A DNA stretch of 60,396 nucleotides from HGM12587 sp045128635 (GTDB lineage: Bacteria > Bacillota > Clostridia > Lachnospirales > Lachnospiraceae): assembly GCA_045128635.1 (NCBI GenBank), contig JBGVRS010000197.1:1-60396 (forward strand). The letters are read 5' to 3'. A model generated the notes under the pieces. It did not search any database and was not told the origin of the DNA. It saw nothing but the letters and a program-made list of their open reading frames with translations. The translations under genes were made by a program, and so were the position numbers. Shown here piece by piece: positions 34,317 through 43,961 of the stretch (positions within the stretch are counted from its first letter, which is position 1; every line of letters begins with the position of its first letter).

Positions 34317-35759
34317 TTGATGATAGGTATGTTTTGGGCAGAAAAGTATGCAATGGTAACGGGACTGACACTGGTGGTACGAGCTTTATTCAAACCAAAG
34401 GGAACAAAAGACATGTGGGTAAGTGCCCTGACAGCAGGGACAGCACTGATTTCTATGAATCTGGGAGCAGGACTTTTATATCCGTATGCGAGAGAGGAGT
34501 ATTTATTCGGTATTGCAGAAGGTATCTTTGCTGCAAGCAGCCTGGTAGTTTTATGGACACTGGGAAGAAAATTGTTTACGAAGAGACCGGTGGTGTCGGA
34601 AAATAATTTTTCTCCGGGAGAAGATCGGATTTCTCATTATACGAAAGCCTTTAGCGATCTGGCGAAAACCTTTTTAAGTGTGCCCTCAGGGGGAACCCTT
34701 GTGGTGGTGGGGATGGACGACTACGAAAAGGTTCATGCGGCATGGAATGCGAGGATGGATGAACAGAGAGTGGCAGTGGCAACCCAGCTTACCGAAATAT
34801 CGGAAATCATGGAAGGAGCCATACGAAGAGCTTACGACACAAAGGAAGATACGTCTCTGGAGAGGCAGTTAAAAAGGCTTTTGTACAAGAGAGGAATTTT
34901 GCTAAAAAAAGTTTATGTTTATGATAATGAAGAGCAGCGAAAGGAGGTTTATTTAACAATCCGCACAAGAAAAAAGCGCTGTATTTCCAATAAGGATGCA
35001 GCGGAATGTTTGTCAGAAGCAATGGGAAGTCCCATGATGCCCTCTCATGAAGCAAGAGCATTTGTACGAAATGAATTTACCAGCACCTGTTTTGTGGAAA
35101 AAACAAATTTTGAAGTGGTTTACGGGGTAGAACGATGCGTGGGAGATTATCAACAGATTTCCGGTGACAGCTTTTCGTTTTTGCAAAAAGAAGAAGGGCA
35201 GTTTCTGGCAAGTTTATCCGATGGCATGGGCACAGGACTAAATGCTTATCAGGAAAGCGAAAAGGTGGTGGATTTACTGGAACAGTTTTTGGAGGCAGGG
35301 TTTTCAAAAGAGACGGCGGTGAAAATGATCAATTCCGCATTGGTGCTTCGTGACCAGGGAAAAACCTTTTCTACCATTGATATTAGTTCCATTGATCTCT
35401 ACAGCGGTGTATGTGAGTTTTTAAAAATTGGTGCAGCCACTTCATTTATTAAGAGGGGTAACTGGGTGGAAGCGATTACGTCCACCAGTCTTCCGGCAGG
35501 GGTCTTTCAGCAGACGGATTATGAGAAGACCTGTAGAAAACTCTACGATGGAGATATGGTCATTATGGTGACGGACGGGGTGCTGGACGTGCTGCCGGTG
35601 GAACATCAGGAAAAACTGATGAAAGATATTATTTTGGAACATCAGACGAATAATCCCAAGGAATTGGCAGATTATATATTAAGCAGAGTTCGCCAGTATA
35701 AGAGTGGGCGTTTTCTGGATGATATGACCGTTCTTGTCATGGGAATCTGGAAGCGTTAA
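34317..35759 (+). CDS. spoIIE: SpoIIE-family PP2C phosphatase, short form
   Basis: A 480-residue protein in the spoIIE position (divIC-spoIIE-tilS). The C-terminal half is the SpoIIE PP2C domain: YQQISGDSFSFLQKEEGQFL, LASLSDGMGTGLNAYQESEK (the metal-binding DGMG, about 299-316) and MVTDGVLDVLP near 417. It dephosphorylates SpoIIAA and thereby activates sigma-F in the forespore. Only about two or three membrane helices precede it (about 5-90), whereas the Bacillus protein has ten and about 820 residues. The N terminus is therefore much reduced. Start at ATG 34317 behind AGGAGGG. Confidence 0.85.
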   Translation: MMIGMFWAEKYAMVTGLTLVVRALFKPKGTKDMWVSALTAGTALISMNLGAGLLYPYAREEYLFGIAEGIFAASSLVVLWTLGRKLFTKRPVVSENNFSPGEDRISHYTKAFSDLAKTFLSVPSGGTLVVVGMDDYEKVHAAWNARMDEQRVAVATQLTEISEIMEGAIRRAYDTKEDTSLERQLKRLLYKRGILLKKVYVYDNEEQRKEVYLTIRTRKKRCISNKDAAECLSEAMGSPMMPSHEARAFVRNEFTSTCFVEKTNFEVVYGVERCVGDYQQISGDSFSFLQKEEGQFLASLSDGMGTGLNAYQESEKVVDLLEQFLEAGFSKETAVKMINSALVLRDQGKTFSTIDISSIDLYSGVCEFLKIGAATSFIKRGNWVEAITSTSLPAGVFQQTDYEKTCRKLYDGDMVIMVTDGVLDVLPVEHQEKLMKDIILEHQTNNPKELADYILSRVRQYKSGRFLDDMTVLVMGIWKR

Positions 35760-35828
35760 GCTTGCTTTTTGAGAGTAAGTTCATTATAGTTGAAGCATGA
35801 TTATCTTTAGAATCGAGAGGTTTTCCAA

Positions 35829-37196
35829 ATGCTTCAAAGAACAGCAGAGTTTATGAAAGAACATAGAATGGCAGCGGAGGGCGCAAAGATCGTGCTGGGG
35901 CTTTCCGGTGGAATGGATTCTGTATGCCTGTTTCATGTGTTAAGAAATTTAGGGTATGCCCTGGAGGCAGTGCACGTTCATCATGGGATTCGAGGAGAGG
36001 AAGCAGACAGAGACGAAATATTTGTAAAAGAACTTTGTGAGCGATACAACATTCCTTTTCATGGATACCGGTTCGATGTGCCGAAACTTAGCAAAGAGAA
36101 TCATTTGTCAGAGGAAGAGACAGGAAGAATTGTGCGAAAGCAGGTGTTCGCAGAAGTGTTAAAAGAATGTGGCGCAGATTTTGTGGCACTGGCTCATCAT
36201 GGAAATGACCGTGCGGAAACATTTCTGTTTCATCTGACCCGAGGAACGGGAGTCAAAGGACTTAGTTCCATGAAGCCTGTGCAGGGAAATGTGATTCGAC
36301 CGCTTTTGTGGGTAGGAAGAGAAGAAATTGAAAAATATATCCAAGAGAATGCATATGATTATATAGAGGATACGACCAATGCATCGGATGCATATACAAG
36401 AAATAAGATCCGTCATCAGGTATTGCCAATCTTAGAAGAAATCAATCCAAGAGCGAAGGAACATATTTGCAGCGCAGCGGAAAAATTAAGTGAGGTATCC
36501 GCATATATTGACAGAGAGGCAGAAAAGCTTTGCCGCTTAAGTGCAGTGAGGTACCAGAATGAGGTACAGGTATTGAAGTTTGCGCTCTATCAGGGAGATG
36601 CGGTCCTTCGAATTCCGGTATTGCAAAAATGTGTGGAATATTTAAGTGGTTCGTTGGCAAATATTACAGAAGAGCATTTGAAAGCACTTTTGGAGCTTCT
36701 TGAGATGCAGACGGGGAAAGAGATACATTTACCATATAAAATCGTAGCGGTGCGAACTTATGACGGAATCCGCATGTTCTTCAGAGAAGAAAAAGAAGTG
36801 CCTGAGCCGATGGAGATTACCGGAGACGGGCTGTATACATTTGGCGGAATGACTGTAAAGATTAGCATAGAACCGTGGGATGAACGGAAAATCTTTCCAA
36901 TAAAAAACTATACGAAATGTTTTGATTATGATAAAATTAAAGGTAAGGTTTTTCTGAGAACAAGAGAAAAAGGAGACTATCTGGAGATTAACAAAAATCA
37001 TGGAAGAAAGTCTCTGCAGGACTATCTGGTCAATGAGAAGGTAGCAAAAGAAGAACGAGATAAAGTGATGCTTTTGGCAGATGGCAGTCATATTCTCTGG
37101 GTTGTGGGAAAACGTATCAGCGAAGGCTATAAAGTTACAAAGGAAACAAAGAGGGTTCTAAAAGTACAAGTGTGTGGAGGAAATATTTATGAATAA
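35829..37196 (+). CDS. tilS: tRNA(Ile)-lysidine synthase
   Basis: A 455-residue N-type ATP pyrophosphatase with the PP-loop LGLSGGMDSVCLFH (about 23-36), HVHHGIRGEEADRDE (about 49-63) and ALAHHGNDRAETFLFHLTRG (about 119-138). The C-terminal substrate-binding domain ends with a segment containing RKSLQDYLVNEKVAKEERD. It changes C34 of tRNA-Ile2 to lysidine, preventing misreading of AUG. It overlaps hpt by eight bases, the tilS-hpt-ftsH order typical of Firmicutes. Confidence 0.95.
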   Translation: MLQRTAEFMKEHRMAAEGAKIVLGLSGGMDSVCLFHVLRNLGYALEAVHVHHGIRGEEADRDEIFVKELCERYNIPFHGYRFDVPKLSKENHLSEEETGRIVRKQVFAEVLKECGADFVALAHHGNDRAETFLFHLTRGTGVKGLSSMKPVQGNVIRPLLWVGREEIEKYIQENAYDYIEDTTNASDAYTRNKIRHQVLPILEEINPRAKEHICSAAEKLSEVSAYIDREAEKLCRLSAVRYQNEVQVLKFALYQGDAVLRIPVLQKCVEYLSGSLANITEEHLKALLELLEMQTGKEIHLPYKIVAVRTYDGIRMFFREEKEVPEPMEITGDGLYTFGGMTVKISIEPWDERKIFPIKNYTKCFDYDKIKGKVFLRTREKGDYLEINKNHGRKSLQDYLVNEKVAKEERDKVMLLADGSHILWVVGKRISEGYKVTKETKRVLKVQVCGGNIYE

Positions 37197-37719
37197 CTAC
37201 AAAGTAAGAGAAATGATTTCAGAGGAAAAAGTTGTAGAAAGAATCAAAGAAATCGCAGAACAGATTAATAAGGATTTCGAAGGAGAATCTGTAACATTGA
37301 TCTGTATTTTAAAAGGGAGTATTTTCTTTACCACTGAACTGGCAAAATATATCAAAGTGCCGGTTGTGATTGATTTTATGCAGTGTGCAAGCTACGGTGC
37401 TGACACAAAATCAAGCGGAATCGTAAAACTGACAAAAGATCTGGATGAACCAATCATGGGTAAACATGTGATCCTGATTGAAGACATCATTGATTCGGGA
37501 AGAACACTCAGTCATCTTGTGAAACTTCTTTCTCAGAGAGAACCTGCAAGTTTGACTCTTTGTACACTTTTAGATAAACCAGACAGACGTGTTGTGGAAG
37601 TAGATGTAAAATACACAGGATTTGAAATTCCGGATGAATTCGTGGTTGGATATGGCCTCGATTATGCACAGAAACATCGTAATCTTCCATTTATCGGTGT
37701 TGTGGAATTTGATTCATAG
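37189..37719 (+). CDS. hpt: hypoxanthine phosphoribosyltransferase
   Basis: A 176-residue purine-salvage enzyme that makes IMP/GMP from hypoxanthine/guanine and PRPP. It shows LKGSIFFTTELAKYI (about 40-54), SYGADTKSSG (about 69-78) and the PRPP-binding VILIEDIIDSGRTLSHL (about 94-110), with the C-terminal FVVGYGLDYAQKHRNLPFIG. I start at ATG 37189 (MNNYKVREM) because GGAGG is seven bases upstream; an in-frame ATG fifteen bases earlier has no site. Confidence 0.96.
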   Translation: MNNYKVREMISEEKVVERIKEIAEQINKDFEGESVTLICILKGSIFFTTELAKYIKVPVVIDFMQCASYGADTKSSGIVKLTKDLDEPIMGKHVILIEDIIDSGRTLSHLVKLLSQREPASLTLCTLLDKPDRRVVEVDVKYTGFEIPDEFVVGYGLDYAQKHRNLPFIGVVEFDS

Positions 37720-37731
37720 GAGGAGCAATTA

Positions 37732-39537
37732 TTGAAAAAGCAATATCAGGGAATTCTGGTATATATGATCTTTTTGATCGGATTCATGTGGCTCTTTGGT
37801 CAGTTTTCCGAAAAACAAAAAGCAGATACCGCATATTCCTATACCCAGTTTGTGGAGGCAGTGGAAGCCGGGGAAGTAAAATCTGCGAAAATTTCGCAGA
37901 ATAAAGAAGTTCCGACGGGTTCGGTTGTCTTTACATTAGAGAACGGAGAACAAAAAAATACCAATCTTTCAGATGTAAATACTGCAGAGGCACATTTGCT
38001 GAAATATGATGTGGATGTATCCTTTGGAGATGTGGAAGAAGAAAATTATCTGGTAACAATCGGTCTTCCGGTACTTCTTTCTGTCGTTGTCGTGATGGCA
38101 ATGTTTATGTTCATGAATCGTCAGGCTGGCGGTGGCGGCGGCAAAATGGCTGATTTTGGAAAGAGCAAAGCGCAGATGCTGGCAAAGGGTCAGGTAGATA
38201 CTACATTTGACAGCGTTGCAGGTCTTCAGGAAGAAAAAGAAGACTTACAGGAAATCGTAGATTTCTTAAAAGAGCCTTCCAAATATATGCAGGTAGGTGC
38301 AAGAATCCCGAAAGGTGTTCTTTTGGAGGGACCTCCGGGAACCGGTAAGACATTGATGGCAAAAGCCATTGCGGGAGAAGCCGGTGTTCCGTTTTTCAGC
38401 ATTTCCGGTTCGGACTTCGTAGAAATGTTTGTTGGTGTGGGTGCATCCCGAGTTCGAGATCTTTTTGCAGATGCAAAGAAAAATGCACCATGTATTGTAT
38501 TTATCGATGAAATTGATGCAGTAGCAAGACGCCGTGGTACCGGTATGGGCGGCGGCCATGATGAAAGAGAACAGACCTTGAACCAGCTGTTGGTGGAAAT
38601 GGATGGTTTTGGTGTAAATTCCGGAATTATTGTTCTGGCAGCGACAAACCGTGTAGATATTTTGGATCCTGCAATCTTAAGACCGGGTCGTTTTGACCGT
38701 AAGATTGGTGTGGGACGTCCGGATGTCCGCGGAAGAGAAGAAATCTTAAAGGTTCATGCGAAAAACAAACCGCTGGGCGATGATGTGGATTTAAAACAGA
38801 TTGCTCAGACAACTGCAGGATTTACAGGGGCAGACCTCGAAAACCTGTTAAATGAAGCTGCGATTTTTGCGGCAAAGGATTCCAGAGGATATCTTTTACA
38901 GAAGGATATTAAAAAAGCGTTTGTAAAAGTCGGACTTGGAGCAGAAAAGAAGAGTCGCGTGGTATCTGACAAAGAAAAGAAGATTACAGCATACCACGAA
39001 GCCGGTCACGCATTATTATTCCATTTACTGCCGGATGTAGGACCTGTGTATAGTGTGTCCATTATTCCGACTGGTGTTGGAGCAGCAGGCTACACGATGC
39101 CGCTTCCTGAAAAAGACGAAATGTTCTTAACAAAGGGCAAAATGCTTCAGGAAATCATGGTCGACTTAGGCGGCCGTATCGCAGAAGAGCTTGTATTTGA
39201 TGATATTACCACGGGAGCATCTCAGGATATTCGTCAGGCGACTGCTGTTGCAAGAAATATGGTGACTAAATACGGAATGTCAGAGGCACTTGGGCTTGTA
39301 AATTATGACAGCGACCAGGATGAAGTGTTCATCGGCAGAGATCTTGCACATACAAAGAGCCACAGTGAACAGGTGGCAGGAACCATTGATGCGGAAATTA
39401 AACGTATTGTAGATGACTGTTATCAGAAAGCGAAAGCAATTATCTTAGAAAATAAGCACATTTTAGATGCATGTGCAGAATTGTTATTAGAGAAGGAAAA
39501 AATTTCCAGAGAAGAATTTGAAGCGTTATTTGTATAG
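37732..39537 (+). CDS. ftsH: ATP-dependent zinc metalloprotease FtsH
   Basis: A 601-residue membrane AAA+ protease, starting with TTG behind AGGAGG. There are two membrane helices (about 7-23 and 102-124), with an extracytoplasmic part between them. Walker A is GPPGTGKTLMAK (about 200), Walker B CIVFIDEIDAVARRRG (about 258), and the zinc site is TAYHEAGHALLFHL (about 420-433). It degrades misfolded membrane proteins and some regulators. Hpt and FtsH interact with TilS in Bacillus, and the three genes adjoin here. Confidence 0.96.
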   Translation: MKKQYQGILVYMIFLIGFMWLFGQFSEKQKADTAYSYTQFVEAVEAGEVKSAKISQNKEVPTGSVVFTLENGEQKNTNLSDVNTAEAHLLKYDVDVSFGDVEEENYLVTIGLPVLLSVVVVMAMFMFMNRQAGGGGGKMADFGKSKAQMLAKGQVDTTFDSVAGLQEEKEDLQEIVDFLKEPSKYMQVGARIPKGVLLEGPPGTGKTLMAKAIAGEAGVPFFSISGSDFVEMFVGVGASRVRDLFADAKKNAPCIVFIDEIDAVARRRGTGMGGGHDEREQTLNQLLVEMDGFGVNSGIIVLAATNRVDILDPAILRPGRFDRKIGVGRPDVRGREEILKVHAKNKPLGDDVDLKQIAQTTAGFTGADLENLLNEAAIFAAKDSRGYLLQKDIKKAFVKVGLGAEKKSRVVSDKEKKITAYHEAGHALLFHLLPDVGPVYSVSIIPTGVGAAGYTMPLPEKDEMFLTKGKMLQEIMVDLGGRIAEELVFDDITTGASQDIRQATAVARNMVTKYGMSEALGLVNYDSDQDEVFIGRDLAHTKSHSEQVAGTIDAEIKRIVDDCYQKAKAIILENKHILDACAELLLEKEKISREEFEALFV

Positions 39538-39708
39538 AAACTATTGGAAGTTGTGCAGAATTAACAAAAAGTTTTTGTAAAAATTGTAAAGTTTGTGCAC
39601 ACTTATTTGGGCAAGTTTGCTACAATACAAATTGTAAAAACCCCCAATACATTATATAGTTTTTGCTATACCCCCCAAAATTATTTAATGAAATACCTTC
39701 TCCGAAAA

Positions 39709-39806
39709 GACAGCAGTTCGACCGCTGTCTTTTTACTTTCAGAAAAAGGTGAAACAACTCAGAAAGGAACCTATGGAGACTTTTTGAGTTGTTTTTTGTT
39801 GTTTCA
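39709..39806 (+). terminator. terminator and alternative hairpins in the ftsH-GH13 gap
   Basis: First a GACAGC / GCTGTC stem followed by five T (39709-39734), the likely ftsH terminator. Then CAACTCA (39755-39761) can pair with TGAGTTG (39785-39791), followed by six T, while the overlapping TGAAACAAC (39750-39758) can pair with GTTGTTTCA (39798-39806). The two foldings exclude each other. The rest of 39538-39871 is AT-rich without a gene. Confidence 0.6.
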
Positions 39807-39818
39807 TGAATAGTTTTG

Positions 39819-39847
39819 TTGTATAATCACATTATTTCCAGTATAAT
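39819..39847 (+). promoter_or_regulatory. promoter of the GH13 gene
   Basis: TTGTAT (39819-39824), 17 bp, TATAAT (39842-39847), 25 bases before the ATG. A second TATAAT at 39822-39827 overlaps the -35. Confidence 0.62.
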
Positions 39848-39871
39848 ACATAATTGAGGTGGAATTGTGTT

Positions 39872-41911
39872 ATGCCAGATATGAATTTAAATGCATTACA
39901 TAGTGACGAGACAGAATATTATCATTCCCCATTGGAACCAAAGGCAGGAGATATTGTTACCATTAGATTTCGTACTGCAAAAGATGATGTGGATGAAGTT
40001 GCTCTCGTTTGCAACAAACAGGATATTATTTTAGAAAAAGAAACAAGTACAGATGTATTTGATTATTATAAAACAGAAATTGTAGCGGAAGATGAAACTA
40101 TTCGCTATTACTTTGAAGTACGCAAAGGCGACCAGGTAGTAATTTATAATCGTCGAGGCGTTTTTTATGATGTCCGGGAACAGTATCAGTTTGCTATTGT
40201 TCCGGGATTTGAAACACCAGACTGGGCAAAAGGTGCCGTGATGTATCAGATTTATACAGACCGATTCTGTAATGGAAATCCGGACAATGATGTGCAGACG
40301 GGTGAATATTTTTATATCAATGATACTGTGAAGAAGATTCATGAGTGGGATAAGATTCCTGCAACTTTAGACGTAGGAAATTTCTACGGTGGAGACCTCC
40401 AGGGAGTCTGGGATAAACTGGATTACCTGCAGGGACTTGGTGTTGAAGTATTATACTTCAATCCATTATTTGTGTCTCCATCTAACCATAAATATGATTG
40501 TCAGGATTACGAACACATTGATCCGCATTTAACTGTTATTAAAAACGATGGTGGATATGTGCTTCCTAATAAATGTTTTGACAATATGCAGGCAAGCAAA
40601 TATATTGCGAGAACTGCAAATCTTGAGAACTTAAAAGCCAGCAATGAGTTTTTTGCAAGATTTTGTGAAGAACTGCACCGCAGAGGTATGAGAATCATCA
40701 TTGACGGTGTATTTAACCATAGCGGCTCTTTCAATAAATGGATGGATAGAGAACGTATCTATGAAGGTCAGGAAGGTTTTGCAAAGGGTGCGTTTGTAGA
40801 TGAAAACAGTCCATATCATACATTTTATCAGTTTAATGAAAATGCATGGCCATATAACAGCAGCTACGATGGCTGGTGGTCTAACGATACACTTCCAAAA
40901 TTAAATTATGAATCTTCTCCATTATTAGAAGATTATATTATTGAAATTGGAAAGAAATGGGTTGCCCCACCATATTGTGTAGACGGATGGCGTCTTGACG
41001 TGGCAGCCGATTTAGGACACAGTGCGGAATATAACCATCATTTCTGGAAGAGATTCCGTAAGGCCGTAAAAGAAGTAAATCCGGATGTGATGATCTATGC
41101 AGAGCATTACGGAGATGCAAGCAGCTGGATGCAGGGAGACCAGTGGGATACCGTTATGAACTATGATGCGTTCATGGAACCTCTTACATGGTTTATGACA
41201 GGTATGGAAAAGCACAGCGATGCTTATAAGGAAGAATATTATCGCAATGGTGAATTTTTTGAAAGCTGTATGACTCATCATATGACAGCGTTCCATATGC
41301 CATCGCTGATGACGGCAATGAACCAGTTAAGTAACCATGACCATTCCCGTTTCCTGACACGTACCAATCATGTGGCAGGCCGTTTGGCATCCGTAGGCGC
41401 AGAAGCGGCAGGAAAAGATGTCAAAAAACATATCATGGAAATTGCAGTTGCATTCCAGATGACATGGATTGGGGCTCCGACATTATACTATGGTGATGAA
41501 GCCGGTGTATGCGGATTTACAGACCCGGATAACAGAAGAACTTATCCATGGGGCAAGGAAGATTTTGAACTTATTGAGTTCCATAGGGATATGATTGCGA
41601 TTCATCGCAGAAATCCTGTACTCAAGTTTGGTTCTACAAAGATCTTAAAAGCAGAAAAAGAAGTGCTTGCATTTGCAAGATTTGATAATGAAAATCAGAT
41701 GTTGACTGTCATTAATATGTCTGATAAAGAACAGATCATTAAACTTCCGGTATGGACAGCCAATGTACCGATGACAGGAGTTATGGAACGACTGATGAAG
41801 ATTACAGAAGACCGTTATAATGTAGGCCGTATACAGTATGCGGTAAATGACGGTATGATTGAGCTTCGCATGGATCCAATGTCATGTAAGGTTCTGAGAA
41901 GTGTAAAATAA
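39872..41911 (+). CDS. GH13 alpha-glucan hydrolase (neopullulanase/cyclomaltodextrinase-like)
   Basis: About 679 residues with no signal peptide, so a cytoplasmic enzyme. The N-terminal 130 residues form a beta domain like CBM34. The TIM barrel shows the GH13 regions: IIIDGVFNHSG (region I, about 275), DGWRLDVAAD with the nucleophile Asp (region II, about 371), MIYAEHYGDAS with the acid/base Glu (about 409) and QLSNHDHSRF with the stabiliser Asp (about 486). It hydrolyses alpha-1,4 links of maltooligosaccharides or related glucans. I start at ATG 39872 behind GAGGTGG. Subfamily is a judgement from domain order. It is followed by tRNA genes. Confidence 0.9.
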   Translation: MPDMNLNALHSDETEYYHSPLEPKAGDIVTIRFRTAKDDVDEVALVCNKQDIILEKETSTDVFDYYKTEIVAEDETIRYYFEVRKGDQVVIYNRRGVFYDVREQYQFAIVPGFETPDWAKGAVMYQIYTDRFCNGNPDNDVQTGEYFYINDTVKKIHEWDKIPATLDVGNFYGGDLQGVWDKLDYLQGLGVEVLYFNPLFVSPSNHKYDCQDYEHIDPHLTVIKNDGGYVLPNKCFDNMQASKYIARTANLENLKASNEFFARFCEELHRRGMRIIIDGVFNHSGSFNKWMDRERIYEGQEGFAKGAFVDENSPYHTFYQFNENAWPYNSSYDGWWSNDTLPKLNYESSPLLEDYIIEIGKKWVAPPYCVDGWRLDVAADLGHSAEYNHHFWKRFRKAVKEVNPDVMIYAEHYGDASSWMQGDQWDTVMNYDAFMEPLTWFMTGMEKHSDAYKEEYYRNGEFFESCMTHHMTAFHMPSLMTAMNQLSNHDHSRFLTRTNHVAGRLASVGAEAAGKDVKKHIMEIAVAFQMTWIGAPTLYYGDEAGVCGFTDPDNRRTYPWGKEDFELIEFHRDMIAIHRRNPVLKFGSTKILKAEKEVLAFARFDNENQMLTVINMSDKEQIIKLPVWTANVPMTGVMERLMKITEDRYNVGRIQYAVNDGMIELRMDPMSCKVLRSVK

Positions 41912-42009
41912 GAGTCCGCGTGATTGAGCGGAATGTTTTTGAAAAAAGATATTGCACATTTGAAAAAAGTGTGTTATAAATATCTAGTCGGTAAAACGAC
42001 TAACAAAAT

Positions 42010-42091
42010 GGATGGGTTCCCGAGTGGCCAAAGGGGGCAGACTGTAAATCTGTTAGCAACGCTTTCGGTGGTTCGAATCCACCTCCATCCA
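42010..42091 (+). tRNA. tRNA-Tyr (GTA)
   Basis: Acceptor arms GGATGGG and TCCATCC pair with one G-T, the T arm is GGTGG-TTCGAAT-CCACC, and the anticodon GTA is at 42044-42046. A long variable arm fits tRNA-Tyr. CCA is not encoded. Confidence 0.95.
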
Positions 42092-42120
42092 TTGCACGAA
42101 AGTGCGAATCCATATAGGAT

Positions 42121-42206
42121 GCCGGCGTGGCGGAACTGGCAGACGCACAGGACTTAAAATCCTGCGGGACTTACCTCCCGTACCGGTTCGATTCCGGTCG
42201 CCGGCA
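42121..42206 (+). tRNA. tRNA-Leu (TAA)
   Basis: Acceptor arms GCCGGCG / CGCCGGC, anticodon stem CAGGA / TCCTG with anticodon TAA at 42155-42157, long variable arm GCGGGAC-TTAC-CTCCCGT region, T arm CCGGTTCGATTCCGG. It lies 29 bases after tRNA-Tyr and shares its transcript. CCA is not encoded. Confidence 0.95.
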
Positions 42207-42210
42207 TGAA

Positions 42211-42243
42211 AAAGAGATGTTGAATTTTCAACATCTCTTTTTT
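42211..42243 (+). terminator. terminator of the tRNA transcript
   Basis: GAGATGTTG / CAACATCTC perfect 9-bp stem with AATTTT loop and a run of six T. Confidence 0.93.
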
Positions 42244-42328
42244 ATTTTAAAATAAGGGTCTACATTTGAAAAAACTATGATATAGTAAATATTGGAAGGT
42301 CAGTATATGAAGACGAGGAGATGAAGTT

Positions 42329-43915
42329 ATGAAAACACTGAAGTCTATGATTGGCCGTTATATGCGAATTATCGCATTGGCAATTGTAATCGGTGTTCTG
42401 GCAATTACATTTTTGACAGAGGTGCTGGGAGAACAGCGTCACGCAAGACAGCTTGCGGGAAGAATGTTTTATCAGATAGAACGTGTGTTGGAAGACAATG
42501 AGAAAGATTTATTAGAAGTAGTTCATGAGTATGCACAGGATTGTTTGAATAATGCGGAAGCGATTTCTTATATCGTGGAAAATCATCCGGAAATGATACA
42601 CGATGTAGAAGAATTTCAAAGAGTTGCTGAATTGATGGGTGTTGATGAAATACATTTATTTGATGTTGCCGGAAGAATATTTGCGGGAACTCATCGGGAA
42701 TATTTTGGATATACTTTTGATTCCGGTGAACAGATTGGATATTTTAAACCGATGCTAAGTGACCAATCTTTACAAATGTGTCAGGAGATTACACCGAATA
42801 CAGCAACAGGGAAAAGAATGCAATATTCTGCAGTATGGAGTGAGAATGGTGCATTTATTGTGCAGGTTGGAATGGAACCTCAAAAGATTATTGCTGAAAC
42901 AGAAAGAAATGCTCTTTCCCATATTTTTTCCATGCTTCGAGTAAATGTTGAGGCATCTTTTTACGCCATAGACATAGAAACAGGAGAAATTGTGGCTTCA
43001 ACAAATGCATTTGATGAAGGATTAAAGGCGTCAAAAATTGGTTTTTCTATGGATACCTTAAAAAAGAAAGGTGAAGGATTTCATGGGAAAATTCATAAAG
43101 TAGATTCTTATTGTGTATTTACTACAATAGGAGAAAACTATATTGGCCGTGTAATTTCCAATAAGGAGCTTTATCAGGATATTCCTCAGAATATTTTTCA
43201 GTTAGGGATTTATTTGCTTCTGATTGCGGCTGTTTTAGTTGAAGCAGTGATCAAATATTTGAACCGCCAGGTTGTGGGAGGAATTCATAATATCAATGAA
43301 AAACTTCGTGAAATTACGGCTGGTAATCTGGAAGAGAGAGTTAAGGTCAGAAACAGCATAGAGTTTTCGGAACTAAGTGATCATATGAATGGATTGATTG
43401 AAAAATTGTCATTGTTGCTTAGTAAAGTAAAAGAGGAAAGAGATATTGATCCTCTGACCGGATTGTACAACCGATGTGGTTTGGATAATCAATTAAAAGA
43501 ATTGTTTTCAAATCCGGAAAAGCTAAGATTTTGTGCAATGTTGATGATTGATGCTGACGGATTGAAGGAAATCAATGACAAACATGGTCACGACAAAGGC
43601 GATATTTATCTTCAGAAGATTGCAGGAGTTCTAAAACATTTTGGATTAAAGAGCAGTGTGGCTGCAAGACAGGGTGGAGATGAATTTGTACTGTTTTTGT
43701 ATGATTATGATGATCTGGAAGAACTTCAGAATACGATCAATACCCTGACATATGTGCAGAATCACAGTTCGGCATATTTGGATGATGACCTTAGAGTCCC
43801 ACTGGCTTTTTCTTTTGGGTATGAGGTGAGTGAAAAGCCGTCAGACTACAAAGTGATGATCAAATGCGCAGATGAAAAAATGTATGATAATAAAAGAAAG
43901 CGTAAAAACAGCTAA
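42329..43915 (+). CDS. membrane GGDEF diguanylate cyclase
   Basis: A 528-residue signalling protein with an N-terminal membrane helix (about 11-31), an external sensor region of about 250 residues and a second helix (about 287-308). A HAMP-like segment (INEKLREITAGNLEERVKVR) follows, then the GGDEF domain (about 375-525) with DPLTGLYNR, LMIDADGLKEINDKHGHDKG and the active-site RQGGDEF intact. It should make c-di-GMP from two GTP. The ligand of the sensor region is unknown. It is monocistronic, flanked by terminators. A Tad pilus operon in the same window could be a downstream target, but no link is visible in sequence. Confidence 0.92.
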   Translation: MKTLKSMIGRYMRIIALAIVIGVLAITFLTEVLGEQRHARQLAGRMFYQIERVLEDNEKDLLEVVHEYAQDCLNNAEAISYIVENHPEMIHDVEEFQRVAELMGVDEIHLFDVAGRIFAGTHREYFGYTFDSGEQIGYFKPMLSDQSLQMCQEITPNTATGKRMQYSAVWSENGAFIVQVGMEPQKIIAETERNALSHIFSMLRVNVEASFYAIDIETGEIVASTNAFDEGLKASKIGFSMDTLKKKGEGFHGKIHKVDSYCVFTTIGENYIGRVISNKELYQDIPQNIFQLGIYLLLIAAVLVEAVIKYLNRQVVGGIHNINEKLREITAGNLEERVKVRNSIEFSELSDHMNGLIEKLSLLLSKVKEERDIDPLTGLYNRCGLDNQLKELFSNPEKLRFCAMLMIDADGLKEINDKHGHDKGDIYLQKIAGVLKHFGLKSSVAARQGGDEFVLFLYDYDDLEELQNTINTLTYVQNHSSAYLDDDLRVPLAFSFGYEVSEKPSDYKVMIKCADEKMYDNKRKRKNS

Positions 43916-43920
43916 AATAA

Positions 43921-43950
43921 AAGCCCCTGCAATCGCAGGGGCTGATTTTA
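43921..43950. terminator. bidirectional terminator between convergent genes
   Basis: GCCCCTGC-AATC-GCAGGGGC perfect stem (43923-43942) with A-rich left and T-rich right flanks, between the GGDEF and aldo/keto reductase genes. Confidence 0.92.
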
Positions 43951-43961
43951 TGAAATCAATC

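Noticed and set aside
41924..42157. Open frame of 77 codons over the tRNA genes
   Set aside because: It overlaps tRNA-Tyr and part of tRNA-Leu, which are unambiguous, and has no homology-like features.
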